From: Spinacia oleracea
Taxonomy: Eukaryota; Streptophyta; Magnoliopsida; Caryophyllales; Amaranthaceae
Direction: 5' to 3'
Length of the DNA: 64,000 nt
Assembly (NCBI RefSeq): GCF_020520425.1
Contig: NC_079492.1
Coordinates: 110,643,157 to 110,707,156, forward strand
The stretch's first letter is position 1. Each line of letters starts with the position of its first letter. The notes beneath the pieces were generated by a model. That model saw only the letters and a program-made list of their open reading frames with translations, had not been told where the DNA came from and made no database searches. The translations under genes were made by a program, and so were the position numbers. Below, one piece after another: positions 10,675 through 22,220 of the stretch.

Positions 10675-12543
10675 ATGGAGGAAACAATGGAAACATCAAT
10701 GAGAGTTATCGCGGCATGGGACTACGAAACCTCAGATATTAGCCCCAACACGTCCCTCTTCAACCACCATACCCGTGAAGAAGTTCTGGAATTCATGCGA
10801 GCCGTGACGGACCTTCATGCGACCCATCAATTCTTTTCGACCAATAATTTCTCCTATCACATCCATTATCCTCTACACAAAAAGATTGTTTCTTGTCAAA
10901 ACTTGCTTCGTATAGCTAAAAAGCGCCTTAGCAGCGAATTCTTCTCCCTCCTTAAGGTTAATAGTAAGCACAATATTGACTATTATTCTGTCGAAGACGG
11001 TCATTCTCCTGTCTCATCATCTGATTCTTCAACCAGTAACACCAATAATGCTGACCTTAACATTTTCACCGTGTCGAATATCAATTATCAAGAGGACTCT
11101 ACTACAGAGGAGGCATCCGCCATGGCCGACCTTAAGTTAATCGCAAATTGTATGATGGCTGCTGGATTTGGGAAGAAATGCCTTAAGATATATAAGCTCA
11201 CAAGGCGATCCTTTATAGAGGATGCTCTCCTTAAGCTTGGAGCTCGTAAGCTAACCAAATCACATGTTCAGAAATTAGACTGGGAGACTATTAATGCTAA
11301 AATGACTATATGGTTGAAGAACGTCGGAATTTGCGTCAAAATATTTGAACAAGAAAAGATTCTATGTGAACATCTTTTCGGCGCTTGTACCTTGTCAACC
11401 GTCACGGACTCATGTTTTTCAGAGGTTTGTAAAGAGGTTGCCCTAACTCTATTTATAATACCGGGGAAACTTGCGAAACACGCTAAGAAATCCTCCGATA
11501 AAATCTTCAAGTTCCTTCAACTCTACGAAGGGATGTCCGAGGACACAACCTCGAAGATCGATAAGCTCTTCTCATCAGAATTGACCGCAACTGTACGAAT
11601 ACAGTTGCGGTCCTCTATGGGGAGAATCGCAGAAGCCGTCAAATCTATGCAGACGGATTTTGAGGCATCCATTCAAAAGGATGCCTCAAAAGGGATAGTC
11701 CATGGAGGAGGAGCACACCCCTTGACTAAAGCGGTGATGAACTACATTGTTCATCTCTCTAATCACGCCTCTGCGTTGGATGAAATCCTTTCGGATTTTC
11801 CGGTAAGCTTGCAATCTCCGTTACCGGAAAGTTATTTCGAAGGTGAAACGATGTCGTCGCCTGTTACGTTACATTTTGCTTGGTTGATATTAGTACTGCT
11901 AAGTAAGCTAGATAGTAAGTCGGAGCTTTACAAAGATGCTTCACTTTCTTACCTTTTCTTAGCAAATAACCTTCAATACGTCGTAACAAAAGTAAAATGT
12001 ACAAAATTGTATAATGTGTTAGGAGAAAAATGGGTAAACAAACACGCCTCTAAAGTGGTACAATACGCTGCCAATTACGAAAGAATGGGGTGGGGGAGAG
12101 TGATATCTGTATTACCAAAAGATCTAACGGTCGAGATTTCTCTTGATAATGTAAAGGAGAGTTTTAAGAGGTTTAATGTTGATTTCGAGGAGGAGTACCG
12201 TAAGCAGGTGGATTGGGTTGTACAAGATCCAAAGCTAAGAGAGGAAATGAAAGCCTCAATAATAAGGAAAGTTGACGTGAGGTATCGGAAGATGTATGAT
12301 AAGTATAAGGTGGTTTTAGCAAAGAGTAGGGAAAGAGGGAAAATTGATTCCGTAGTCAAGTTTACCCCTGAAGATTTGGAAAATTACTTGTTAGACTTGT
12401 TGGATTGTCACGAGGATGAGGAAGTGGTTTCACCTTCTGAAAAAAGTGAAACGCCACCATCGAATGATAAGAAAGAAAATCCGGTTCTTCAACGACGTAG
12501 TCGACGTCTTCTTCTCTTGGTTCGTCAACATCACAATCACTAA
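10675..12543 (+). CDS. exocyst complex component EXO70 family protein
   Basis: EXO70 subunits tether secretory vesicles to the plasma membrane as part of the exocyst; plants have many copies, several tied to immunity, autophagy or polar growth. The 622-residue intronless frame is typical of plant EXO70B/H-type genes. An EXO70-like block VQKLDWETINAKMTIWLK starts near residue 198, followed by LCEHLFG. The conserved HPLTKAVMNYIVHLS segment is near residue 348, then LHFAWLILVLLSKLDSKS, LFLANNLQYVV, and a C-terminal FEEEYRKQ..W.V.D..LREE..ASI segment. The protein ends in a basic tail (RRSRRLLLLVRQHHNH). The ATG at 10675 is followed by two nearby in-frame ATGs (10687 and 10699), so the start could be slightly later. 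Which EXO70 subclass it belongs to cannot be decided by eye. Confidence 0.9.
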   Translation: MEETMETSMRVIAAWDYETSDISPNTSLFNHHTREEVLEFMRAVTDLHATHQFFSTNNFSYHIHYPLHKKIVSCQNLLRIAKKRLSSEFFSLLKVNSKHNIDYYSVEDGHSPVSSSDSSTSNTNNADLNIFTVSNINYQEDSTTEEASAMADLKLIANCMMAAGFGKKCLKIYKLTRRSFIEDALLKLGARKLTKSHVQKLDWETINAKMTIWLKNVGICVKIFEQEKILCEHLFGACTLSTVTDSCFSEVCKEVALTLFIIPGKLAKHAKKSSDKIFKFLQLYEGMSEDTTSKIDKLFSSELTATVRIQLRSSMGRIAEAVKSMQTDFEASIQKDASKGIVHGGGAHPLTKAVMNYIVHLSNHASALDEILSDFPVSLQSPLPESYFEGETMSSPVTLHFAWLILVLLSKLDSKSELYKDASLSYLFLANNLQYVVTKVKCTKLYNVLGEKWVNKHASKVVQYAANYERMGWGRVISVLPKDLTVEISLDNVKESFKRFNVDFEEEYRKQVDWVVQDPKLREEMKASIIRKVDVRYRKMYDKYKVVLAKSRERGKIDSVVKFTPEDLENYLLDLLDCHEDEEVVSPSEKSETPPSNDKKENPVLQRRSRRLLLLVRQHHNH

Positions 12544-13311
12544 TTCTTCTTGTTATATAAGCATCAACATGTAATTCATTGTGATATATAGGTTCAGATT
12601 AAAAAAAACAAAAACAAATAACACTAGTCTAATAATTGTTTGAAATTTGATTGGTTGTTTTTTAATTTGTAGAAGTACATGATTCGTAATTACTACGACG
12701 AAGGCTAGCTAACCATGCATATTTATAACCCAGAATTATTGAGTGCTACTTAAATGATGTACAAGTTGTTAAATGCAGATTAATTTACATCAACATATTA
12801 GTACATGCATGGTAGGTGCGCGCATGTACATTTTATATTGTTATGGCATATTGTACATCATCCGATCCATTTGGGCATTTGTCACGAATTCGCATCCCTC
12901 CTACACTCTACGAGAACTACTTCATTTGTAAATAGGCTTACTTTAGTTAGTTTAATATCAAATATAACCCATCTATATATATTATATGTTATTTATTAGA
13001 CATGTTTGGATTGGAGGTAATATAATAAGGGGTAATAAAAGTTAAACTAAGAAAAGGTAAGGCGAATGGATGTGATGATAACGGTTAAGGGCATAAAGTG
13101 GTAGTACGTAAAGAGCAAACGCTAGTACGTGTTGGTTAGAAGAAAACAAAAGGGAGGGGGAATAGTTACCCGCATTTGGGGTTAAATGTTACCCACCTGA
13201 CCGTCACCGGCCTGCTATTAATTATCCTAATTTCGGGGTAATAACTTCCCATTTTCTCCCTTATCTTCACTACTTACACCACCACTTCTCATCATAACAC
13301 CACCACATCAT
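12544..13311. other. 3' flank of EXO70 and intergenic DNA
   Basis: The EXO70 3' UTR is followed by AT-rich DNA. No gene or bounded repeat can be supported here. Confidence 0.5.
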
Positions 13312-14045
13312 AGAGCTGTCAAAACAGGTCGTCTCGGGTCTCAGGTTATGATCAGGTAGGGTCGTGTCGGATCACTTTGTCACTGGGGTTAAGGTCGGGT
13401 TCGGTCGTCTTGGTTTCCAGTTGGGTCATGTCGGATATTTTTTCCATTTCGGTTACAAGTTGAGTTCGGGTCGATTCATGTTCTGGTTGGGTTTAATTTC
13501 CGGGTTTAGGTTTATATAGTCGGGTTTAAATCGGGTTTGTAGAAGTTAATCTCGGGTTTGGGTCAAGTTCGGATCGGATAATTTTCGAGTCGGTTAAATT
13601 CAGGTCGGGTTCACTCTCGGACAAGGGATAGATCGTGTCTAATAACTATTCCTTCCGTATATTTTTAAGGGATACACTTGGCCGTACGGGTATTAAAATC
13701 GAAGAACAATTTAATGAAATAAAGTAATAAAACAAGTGGGGTTGGGATAGATATTTTAATAAGTAAAACAAGTGAGGACCATGTCATTTTAGAGGGGTGG
13801 GGGTGGGGTGTAGTTCTAAAATTATTTGTTTAATAGGGTGGTGCAACATAGGATATATTAGATAGATTATTTTATTAGATAGTGGGATTGATAAGTTACT
13901 AAAAATGGCAAGTGTATATCTTAAATCAATACGGTCGGAAATGGCAAGTATATTCCTTAAATTAAAACGGAGGGAGTATCTTTTGAATCGGGTTTGATTT
14001 GCGTCGGGTCGGGTTCACTCTCGGACACGGGTTTGTAGCAGTTAA
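13312..14045. repeat. CGGGT-rich hAT-like remnant with nested Stowaway
   Basis: The left edge TAGAGCTGTCAAAAC resembles the TAGGRNTGTCAA ends of the hAT-like element at 14817. Inside are many degenerate copies of CGGGT/TCGGGTTC, which resume after the Stowaway at 13649-13976. No matching right end or duplication was found, so it is a remnant. Confidence 0.4.
13649..13976. mobile_element. Stowaway MITE
   Basis: Ends are TTCCTTCCGTATAT and ACGGAGGGAG in inverted orientation with TA on each side (13647-13648 and 13977-13978). It is 328 bp and AT-rich, with no coding capacity. The left terminus has diverged from the CTCCCTCCGT consensus. Confidence 0.7.
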
Positions 14046-14114
14046 CTTTTGTTTATTGAAATAATGACGCTAAGATGTTCAACAAATTTCTATTTTTTTG
14101 TATCAAGTAATAAA

Positions 14115-14808
14115 CACTACTACAAAAATGGACAAAAAAACCCATCCAAAATAGCCTAAGAGACCCCACATAAAGGGTCTTTAGATGGGGGTCTGTTTGT
14201 TAAAAACAAGAGACCCCTTATTTAAGAAAAGAGGTATGTTACATTAACCAAACAAAAAATAATATAGAAGGTGAAGAGACTCTATATTAGAGATATGGGG
14301 TCTGTTTGTAAAAAATTCAGACCCCATATTTAACATATGGGGTCTCTTTGAATTTTTTAATATTATTTATTTCAACTAACTCAGACCCCCCTTATATAAG
14401 ATAAGGGGTCTCTTTGTGTTTTTAATATTTTTATAATTAACAAATTCAGACCCCAGATGTTAGATAAGGGGTCTCTTTGAATATTTTTTTATTATTATTA
14501 TACTCGAGAGACCCCTTTTTATACTTAACGGGTCTGTTCTCATTAATTTTTTTTAATAAAATTAGCGTACACCAATTTCCGGCCTAAAAATTCAGCATTT
14601 TACCAATTTGGTAATTCCAAAATAATTCTTACAATTACCAAAAACGTTATTACCCATTTTACATCAATTATTTCCAAACATATAAAAATAACAAAATAAA
14701 ATAAGGGTCAAAAGTCTACGTAATTGTGACAAAGAATAAACAAATTGACAATAACAACTATTCACAATGCAGGCACAACCATGTGTCTTAAAAAGGAAAA
14801 TTAATGTT
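14115..14808 (+). mobile_element. CACTA-type element, left end
   Basis: Starts CACTACTACAAAAATGG and continues with repeated, inverted 'agacccc...ggggtct' blocks until about 14540, then 'cggcctaaaaattcagcat'. The same organisation occurs at 51393. No right end (TTTTTGTAGTAGTG) is visible in the window. A hAT-like element interrupts it at 14817, and it may resume at 28732. Confidence 0.6.
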
Positions 14809-14819
14809 GTTAATACTAG

Positions 14820-15300
14820 GAGTGTCAAATCGGGTCATCGGTTCGGTTTCGGTTCGGGTTCATCGGTTCCGGTTGAAACCGGTTCATTTTGCTATCGGTT
14901 CGGTTCGGGTCGGGTTGAAAATTAAACGGTTCGGTTCGGGTTCGGGTTATGTAGTGCGGGTTTATATCGGGTCAGGTTCATACCGGGTCGGGTTCATACC
15001 GGGTCGGTTTCATATCGGGTCGGTTTCATGCCGGGTCGGTTTCATGCCGGGTCGGGTCATATTTGGTCGGGTAAAAAACGGGTTAAGTCGGTTTCATATC
15101 GGTTCAGGTTCATATCGGTTCGGGTTCATATCGGATCGGGTCAGATCGGGTCGGATTGTAGTCGGGTTGGGTCAATTCGGTTCGGTTCGTTAACGGGTTT
15201 AGCTGGATTGTAATCGGGTCGGGTTCATATCGGGTCGGGTTCATATCGGGCCGGGTTTATATCGGGCCGGGTTCGTGTTTAGTCAGATCAATCCGGATAC
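14820..15300. repeat. subterminal CGGGTCGGGTTCATAT-type repeats
   Basis: Dense degenerate repeats of TCGGGTCGGGTTCATATC make up the left subterminal region of the hAT-like element. They give rise to spurious open frames rich in Gly, Ser and Arg, which I do not regard as genes. Confidence 0.8.
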
Positions 15301-16334
15301 AAATTACAAAAAAATGTCGGGTTATTATTAAAATCACAATTTTCAATGCGCTTATATTATAATATCTACATTATTGAAGCAAAGTGAAAAGGTAAAAGAG
15401 CTCATACAATTTGATTACTTGATTTATAACTAATGTTATTTTCTTTTTTGACGAACAACTAATGTAGTAATGTTCACTATCCAATTAATTTCATAAACTT
15501 AATTAAGAAAAGTCAGTCGATGTCTTTTATTATGTCCTGTAGTATTTACCAATCATATTATTCAAATGGAATCAAAATCATCTATGCCCTCCCCTACCAT
15601 GTCAGAGTATTATGAAACATGTATTGATGAACTAAATACTAATAACGTAGTAATTAATAATGGACAATGATGAATTAATACGTAATGAATTTGTAAATTT
15701 TGTAAATACAAGTTTGTCATACATTCATATTGGTTTAAACAGCAACGAGCCTAACATGTTCAACAACGGAACGAGACAAACAAGTTCAATTGTTAATGAA
15801 TTAAGTCGATTCAATTAAAACAACATACCTTTTTTATTAGTTCTTGGGTTATAAGCTTATAAGCTGGTATTGAATTAGATCAATATAGTTTAATAATCGA
15901 TCAGACGATTAGTCAGTTGAATACGAGTCAATAAAAGAGTGCAAGACAAATAAAACAATACAAATTCATGAGTTTTATACTTTTATAACATTGTCAAGAA
16001 TTAAGGAATATAACATTCTATATTTTATTACTCTAATAAGCTAATAACTGATGAATTGATGATTATAATTATTTTGAACTAAAAGTCCACTGAACTATAA
16101 CTATGCAAGGATATACATCTGTAACGATATAGTGTAATTATATAAGTATATAACTTTGTGAGATTATTAGTTTAGAACTATCTAATTAATTCTATTTATT
16201 TATGAGATTATAAGTTTACAAGTATATAACTATGTATGACAGTAATTATATAACTATGTGAATATATAAATAACTTTATGAGACTATAGATCCGTTTACA
16301 TCTATTTAATTGTACAAGACTATAACTATACAGT
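15301..16334. other. hAT-like element interior
   Basis: AT-rich DNA with no recognisable coding or repeat structure. It includes short imperfect repeats of 'ataactatg' near 16080-16330. Confidence 0.5.
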
Positions 16335-17166
16335 TAGGGGTGCTAACAAGCCAGTACGGCTCGCAAACTATTCGGATTTGGCTTGGTCAAAGCTTGGCTC
16401 GGAGGGGGTTGATTCGGTTTGTAATCCAACTTGGGCCTTAAATAATACTCCACTATACACTAAAGTCCCACATTGGTTAAGAAAACAAGCACCAATCTTA
16501 TTTTCTTTATAAATAGCTACTACTCCTCCCCTCAGCTTAGAGTTTGATTTTGTACCACATTGGTTGGAAAAAAAACCTTGTACTCTATTTTCTTCACAAA
16601 AGGAATGAAGTATATTTTAAAATATTTGATTATTCTTGAATTAAACTAATTAATAATTTATTATTTAAATGCACTTAGAGTCTTGTTGTTATAATAATAT
16701 TTCCTTTCATTGTTTGAAATTTTTTAAATAAACATGAAGTCCCACATTGTAACTTTAGTGAAGTTAAGAGTGAAACCAAGTTATATAGGAATATGTAGGG
16801 TGAATTTTTCTCTTAAACAAACATGGAGTCCCACATCGAAATTTTAGCCAATGCTAAGAGGGAAACCAAGTTATAAAAACATACGAAGTATGTAGGATGA
16901 CTTAAACAAAACATGGAGTCCCACATTGAAAACATAGCAATGCTAAGAGAGAAACCAAATTATAAAAGCATATGGTGGGTAGCTTTAGTTTTTGACTTGA
17001 GCCTAAGCCCAACTTTTTCAAACTAAGTTTCGAGCCGGGACTCAAGCCCAGCTTGGACTCAAGCCGAGTACAAATATTGGAGGCTTGTCGTGCTTGACAT
17101 CCACTAGTTTCGAGCCGAGCCGTGCCTTAGCATGTTCGGTGTTGGTTTGGCTTGTTAACATCCCTA
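16335..17166. mobile_element. small hAT-like element nested in the larger one
   Basis: Inverted ends TAGGGGTGCTAACAAGCC and GGCTTGTTAACATCCCTA differ at two positions. The 7-mer ATACAGT lies next to both ends but at slightly different offsets, so the target duplication is imperfect. Subterminal 'gcttgg/gagccgag' repeats flank a core with four related 'gagtcccacat' blocks (16730-16935). No transposase is present. Confidence 0.55.
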
Positions 17167-17559
17167 CCATACAGTAATATATCCTATTGGAAATATATGT
17201 TCAGTTACTCGTTTGATTAACAACCGTTCAAACAAAATCTAATAATTTTATTATAACACGTAAAAGAAATTTGTAAACTATAATCTTTTAATTCCAATCA
17301 TCATAATTTTAATTTTTTCTTGATTTTTAATTTAGTTGTTTTTATTAATATAATTATCTCGCATTAGGAATTAAGACATAAATATTCATTCCAAGTGCAG
17401 CAACACAATAAAGAGCTTGCAAGTTGGTGACAAAACTCGTAATTAGGACTTCATAATACGGATTAATTGGCTGATGAATTCGTTTAATTCAGTTGATATC
17501 TTAGCATTTCGGCTCTGTTTGGTATGGCGGAAAACATTTCAAGTTAAAACTTATTTTCG

Positions 17560-17732
17560 AGGCGGGTTATAAACGGTTTGAATTAAACGGGTAGTAAACG
17601 GGTTACGGGTTGTAAACGGTTCGGGTTGTAAACGGTTCGGGTTGAAACAGTTCGGGTTGTAAACGGTTCGGGTTGAAACGTTCGGGTTGTAAACGGTTTG
17701 GGTTGATACAGTTCGGGTTGTGAACGGGTTTT
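17560..17732. repeat. GGGTTGTAAACGGTTC tandem-like repeats
   Basis: About ten degenerate 16-18 bp units of the form 'cgggttgtaaacggtt' form the right subterminal region of the hAT-like element up to the Copia insertion. Related units continue at 28456-28725 on the other side. Confidence 0.8.
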
Positions 17733-19110
17733 TGAAGGAAATAATGCCCTTGGTCCAAGTATGCATTCTATGTTAAGTCTAATAAATGCGGTTCAGTATT
17801 AATTAACAAGTTAATAATTCAGTGAGATCAAGTGAGCTGAATGCCTAGCTAGAGGCCGCTTCAGTTCAAGTGGAATTAATGATATTAATCCACAGCTTAC
17901 TCTTGACTGAACCCGTAGGGTCACACAAATAGTACGTAAACGGATCAAGTATTTAATGGCATTAAATACTCCATCTATGAATATTCGGAACCGACGGATC
18001 TTGGTTTCAGTGGGAGCTAAGATCGTCACAGGCAAGAAATGAATACTCCGGAAACGATGATATTGCCGGAAACGGAAATATGGATCGTATCGGAAATATG
18101 AATATTATCCAAGTCGTAGATGTTGCCGGAAACGGAAACATGGTACGTATCGGAAAATATTATTGGAAATGGAAATATTACCAGAATCGGAAATATTGCC
18201 GGAAACGGAAATATTGTCAGAATCGGAAATATTACCGGAATCGGAAAATAATTCCGGAAACGGAAATATTAAATATTTGTTCGAAACGGAAATTAATTCC
18301 GGAATCGGAAATATTAAATATTGTTCGTATCGGAAATAAATTCCGGAAATGGAAATTTAATCGGAAGCGTATCGTACGAATTAGCATCGGACGAGGCCTG
18401 CCGGACGAAGGCCCAGCACGAAGCCGGGCCATCGCCCAGCAAGCACGCGCGCCACAAGCCCAGCCAAGGCAGCGCCCAGGCCTACCGCAAGGCAGGCCCA
18501 GCGCGCGCCAAGGCCACGGATGCGTGGGCCGCGCTGCGTGGGCTGCTGCTCGCACGCGCATGGGCAGCCCTTGTGGCTGCCGTGTGTGTGTGAGTTTGTG
18601 CTCATGCGTGATTCCTAAATCTACAGAGTTAGTGTATGATTAAATTCCTATTCCTAATTGGATAAATTAATTAAATAGAATTCATGTAGGATTCTAATTT
18701 CAATTAATTCGTATCCTACTAGGATTACGATTCCTTTTCCATAACTCTATAAATAAAGGCCTAGGGGTCATTATTTATACACAAGTTTTAAGTATTCAAA
18801 ACTAAGATTTTTAAGCAAAAAGAACAGCCAATATTCTTGCCTACCTAACCAAAAATATTAGAACCTTAAGGGCGATTCTAGTTGGTCAATCTTAAGGCGG
18901 ATCCGGACGTGCTGTGGACTATCTACGGAGGGACGACACTTGGAGTCCTAAAGACTTGTTCTTGTTCGGTTCGGGCGCAGCTAGGGAAGGCACGCAACAA
19001 AGAGTATGCATCTAAACTATGCTAAATGATTATGTGTAAATAATATGTTTCCTGGCTTTTATGGTTTTTCCGCATGATTTATGAACTGTCATATGAATCA
19101 TAACCTTACA
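17733..19110 (+). repeat. 5' LTR of Copia family 1
   Basis: 1378 bp, TG...CA. It contains a run of about 18 degenerate 'ccggaaacggaaatatt' units (18050-18370), followed by a GC-rich block (18385-18600) and a TATAAATAAAGG box near 18748 that may be the core promoter. The same layout occurs in the other LTRs of this family at 27073 and 46243. Confidence 0.95.
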
Positions 19111-19111
19111 G

Positions 19112-19123
19112 TGGTATCAGAGC
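19112..19123 (+). other. primer-binding site (initiator tRNA-Met)
   Basis: TGGTATCAGAGC begins one base after the 5' LTR. It is the standard sequence complementary to the 3' end of plant initiator tRNA-Met that primes minus-strand synthesis. Confidence 0.9.
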
Positions 19124-19492
19124 CCCTTATTATTTTCATAATCTAAATTGCATGAACATGGTTAAATATTACAAATTTGCAAGAATTAAAAGGGGTGATT
19201 AATTTTCGTAATTGTTAATTAATTGCAAATTGCGTTTATTTAATTATACGTACGCAGTTTTTCGGCAGTTTCTTCGTTACTCATCCAAATCGAGTGATTT
19301 TTGTGTCAATTCCGCATGTAAAAGGCATTCTAAAATTTTGACAAAAATAGTTTTTTTCTGCCGAACCCAGAATTCTCAAATTCGAAGCCTAACTATGACT
19401 TTTCGAAGGTTTTAGTTTTTCGAATGCAAAATTTCGTAAATTTAAGATGTTAAATTAAATATTTGCGATTCTTGTTGATAAATCTTGAATTT

Positions 19493-19984
19493 TTGATTGA
19501 CCTACTGCATATGTTTAACAAGTTTGAATGCCTAGTCTTGTTAATTATGCAATCTAATTTGTAATTATGATTAATTTGTTGAAAATTAGAATAATTTAGA
19601 ATTAATTTGATTTTCATAATTAATTGTAATTTAATTAGAAACCTATGATTAAAAACCACCATAAAAATTGTAAATTTACGATAAATTTTAAATTTTTATG
19701 ACCTAGACTTGAATCCATAACAATCGGAAATCAATTGGATAATAAATTTTCGATTGTTATGGATTCAAGTCTAGGTCATAAAAATTTAAAATTTATCGTA
19801 AATTTACAATTTTTATGGTGGTTTTTAATCATAGGTTTCTAATTAAATTACAATTAATTATGAAAATCAAATTAATTCTAAATTATTCTAATTTTCAACA
19901 AATTAATCATAATTACAAATTAGATTGCATAATTAACAAGACTAGGCATTCAAACTTGTTAAACATATGCAGTAGGTCAATCAA
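19493..19984. repeat. inverted duplication (234-bp arms, 24-bp spacer)
   Basis: The left arm 19493-19726 and right arm 19751-19984 are near-perfect reverse complements. The spacer and its edges (19720-19755) are repeated directly after the right arm (19984-20019). Confidence 0.9.
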
Positions 19985-20404
19985 CAATCGGAAATCAATT
20001 GGATAATAAATTTTCGATTTTTCGCCCTAAAATTATGAAATTAATAATATTTATTAATTTGTCATTAATTTTAAAATATAAATTTTAAATTTTTATGCGA
20101 TTCGTTCATATAACTTGCACGCACGAAGCAATGGACGCTTCGTGTTACCCTTAAGGGGTGTTGTATAATGCGGGCATGCGACGACGAGCAAGGGAGCTCG
20201 TCGCCCGTGCGGCACGAATGCAATGAGCAAGGGCGTAGTGCACGAGCACAAGGCAGCAGCCCTGCCTTGTGTCGTGTGCCACGAGCAATGAACGAATGGG
20301 CATGGGCGAAGGGCGAGCCAAGGCAGTCGCGTGTGGGCAGCAAGCGAGCTGCGCCACAACGCGCGCTGCCTCGCACAAGAGCGCGCAGCCTCGCGCGCAG
20401 CGAG

Positions 20405-20640
20405 CGCAAGCTCGCGTGCCACGAGCGCAGCGCCCAGCATTACTCGCGCGCACAGCGCGCGATGTCGCCCGCCCAGCGAGCGATGTCGCGCCCCAGCGAG
20501 CGATGGCTCGCGCGCACAGCGAGCGATCTCGCGCGCCCAGCGAGCGATGTCGCGCGCCCAGCGAGCGATGGCTCGCGCGCCCAGCGAGCGATGTCGCGCG
20601 CGCGCACTGCGAGCGATAGCTCGCGTGCGATGAGCGCTGG
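20405..20640. repeat. GC-rich minisatellite, unit about 22-23 bp
   Basis: Around ten imperfect units of the form 'cgcgcccagcgagcgatgt' in a 0.6-kb GC-rich block within an otherwise AT-rich leader. It generates overlapping long open frames on both strands that are artefacts. Confidence 0.85.
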
Positions 20641-22220
20641 CGCACGCAGCGAGCACCAATGCGTGCGGAGGCTTGCGATGGGGATGCAGCAGCTATGCGA
20701 CGAGCGCATGGGCTGCGCGCACATGGCCAGCAATGGCTGTGTGCGTACGGCCCATGGGCGTGCAACGCGTAGGGTGTTTGCGTTACGATTAGATCGTTTT
20801 GAATGTTTAATTTGAAAATTTCAGTTCACGTAATTTTAATTGATTTTAAAATTAATAATTTGAATTATTTTCTTGGATTTTAATTTTGAATATTATAATT
20901 ATAATAAATGTTATTTATTCTAATTATTTTACTAAAATTAAAATCATGAATTAATTTAAATACGACTGAAATTAAATTAAATTTTTGGATTCAATTATAA
21001 ATTGATATGAGCTTTAAATTTTAATTAAATTTGTATGTTTCCGGTTGGACTAGAAATACATTTTTATGTTTAAAATTGGTAAAGCATATGAATTTATTGG
21101 TTTAAGTGGGAGCGCTTTTTAGTCATAAACTCTTGATTAGGTCTACAAATCCTTAAGGTTAAAACAACTTGATTAGAATTAATAAGGACTGAATAATTGG
21201 TAGATTATTGGTGCCCTTGATTAATTGCTGCAAATGTTTACGTGATGCATAATGTGTTTTACTAACCAGCTATGTGGGCCATTCATGATAATGAATGGGT
21301 GAATGGTATATATTGTATATGTACTGTTTTGCAGGTTATGAAGTGACTAGTATGGCCCAAATAGGATAGAAAATAGGGTCTGCGTACCATTAATTTGAAT
21401 GTAATTGGTCTAAAGTACCAAAGTTATTTTTCAATTCAAATATGGTCTGCGAACCATCAAATAGTTGTAATTAGTTATAGCTTATCCTATTTGAAGAAAA
21501 TGGTGCCTCCCACGGAGATTTTCAAGACGGACTTTGAAGTCAAAGCTTCAAGATGAAGTCGGGCCATACTAGATCACAAATATCTTATGCATGTTTTAAG
21601 TTATTTATTGCTTTAAATATGTCTTACAATGCATGAGATCAAAAGCTTGATTATGTTGCATGATTAAGGATTTTAGTTCACTTAAAATCTAACCAACATA
21701 GTAAGAGCCTTAAGTTCCAAACTTAAAAATTGAGTTAAAAGGTGCCATGCCAAAATATACACTTGCTTGGATATCCTTTACATCAATCTAGTAATAGTTT
21801 TCGCTCAGCGAGGTGTTACTTATTGGTCCTAAAGGGGCAAGGTACACAAATAATTGTGAGTACATGTTAGTTTTGGTGAAACTCAACGATATAAGTAAGG
21901 AGTCCTTTTATGTCGTGGCAAATTCGATAGGTTTACCTAATAAGTTCTTAGACGTACCTATCAACCAAGAGTAGTTTCTAGACTATTAGCAAAAGACTTT
22001 TGCTTACCTAAGATGTTCTAGGATTAAGTCGACAAACTGTGCTTAGTTCTTCAATGATTTTAGGATCTTGGAATCATTTTATTCACACCTGCCGGAACAC
22101 ATAATTTGAATAAAATGCTTAATAAACATTGAATTATGCATGTATGCTAGAATTTAAGTTTATTAAGAGAAACTGTGAATGGTTATTTATTTGTTTATTC
22201 TTTTCAATTGTAGTTCTAAT

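Larger units (their letters stand above)
19124..22220 (+). other. long untranslated leader of Copia family 1
   Basis: About 3.1 kb between the primer-binding site and gag. It holds a 234-bp inverted duplication (19493-19726 and 19751-19984), a GC-rich minisatellite (20405-20640) and AT-rich DNA. The open frames here are products of repeat composition and I do not support them as genes. Confidence 0.7.

Noticed and set aside
14804-15213. Ser/Gly/Arg-rich frames of 129 and 61 codons
   Set aside because: Translation of CGGGT-type repeats in the hAT-like subterminal region.
18080-18643. 187-codon frame repeated at 27420 and, inverted, at 46714
   Set aside because: It lies wholly in the LTR repeat block; it is shared because the LTRs are homologous and has no protein-like domain.
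20071-20815. Several long overlapping open frames on both strands (up to 215 codons)
   Set aside because: They all arise from a GC-rich minisatellite; the Ala/Arg/Ser-rich translations are mutually overlapping and repeat-driven.
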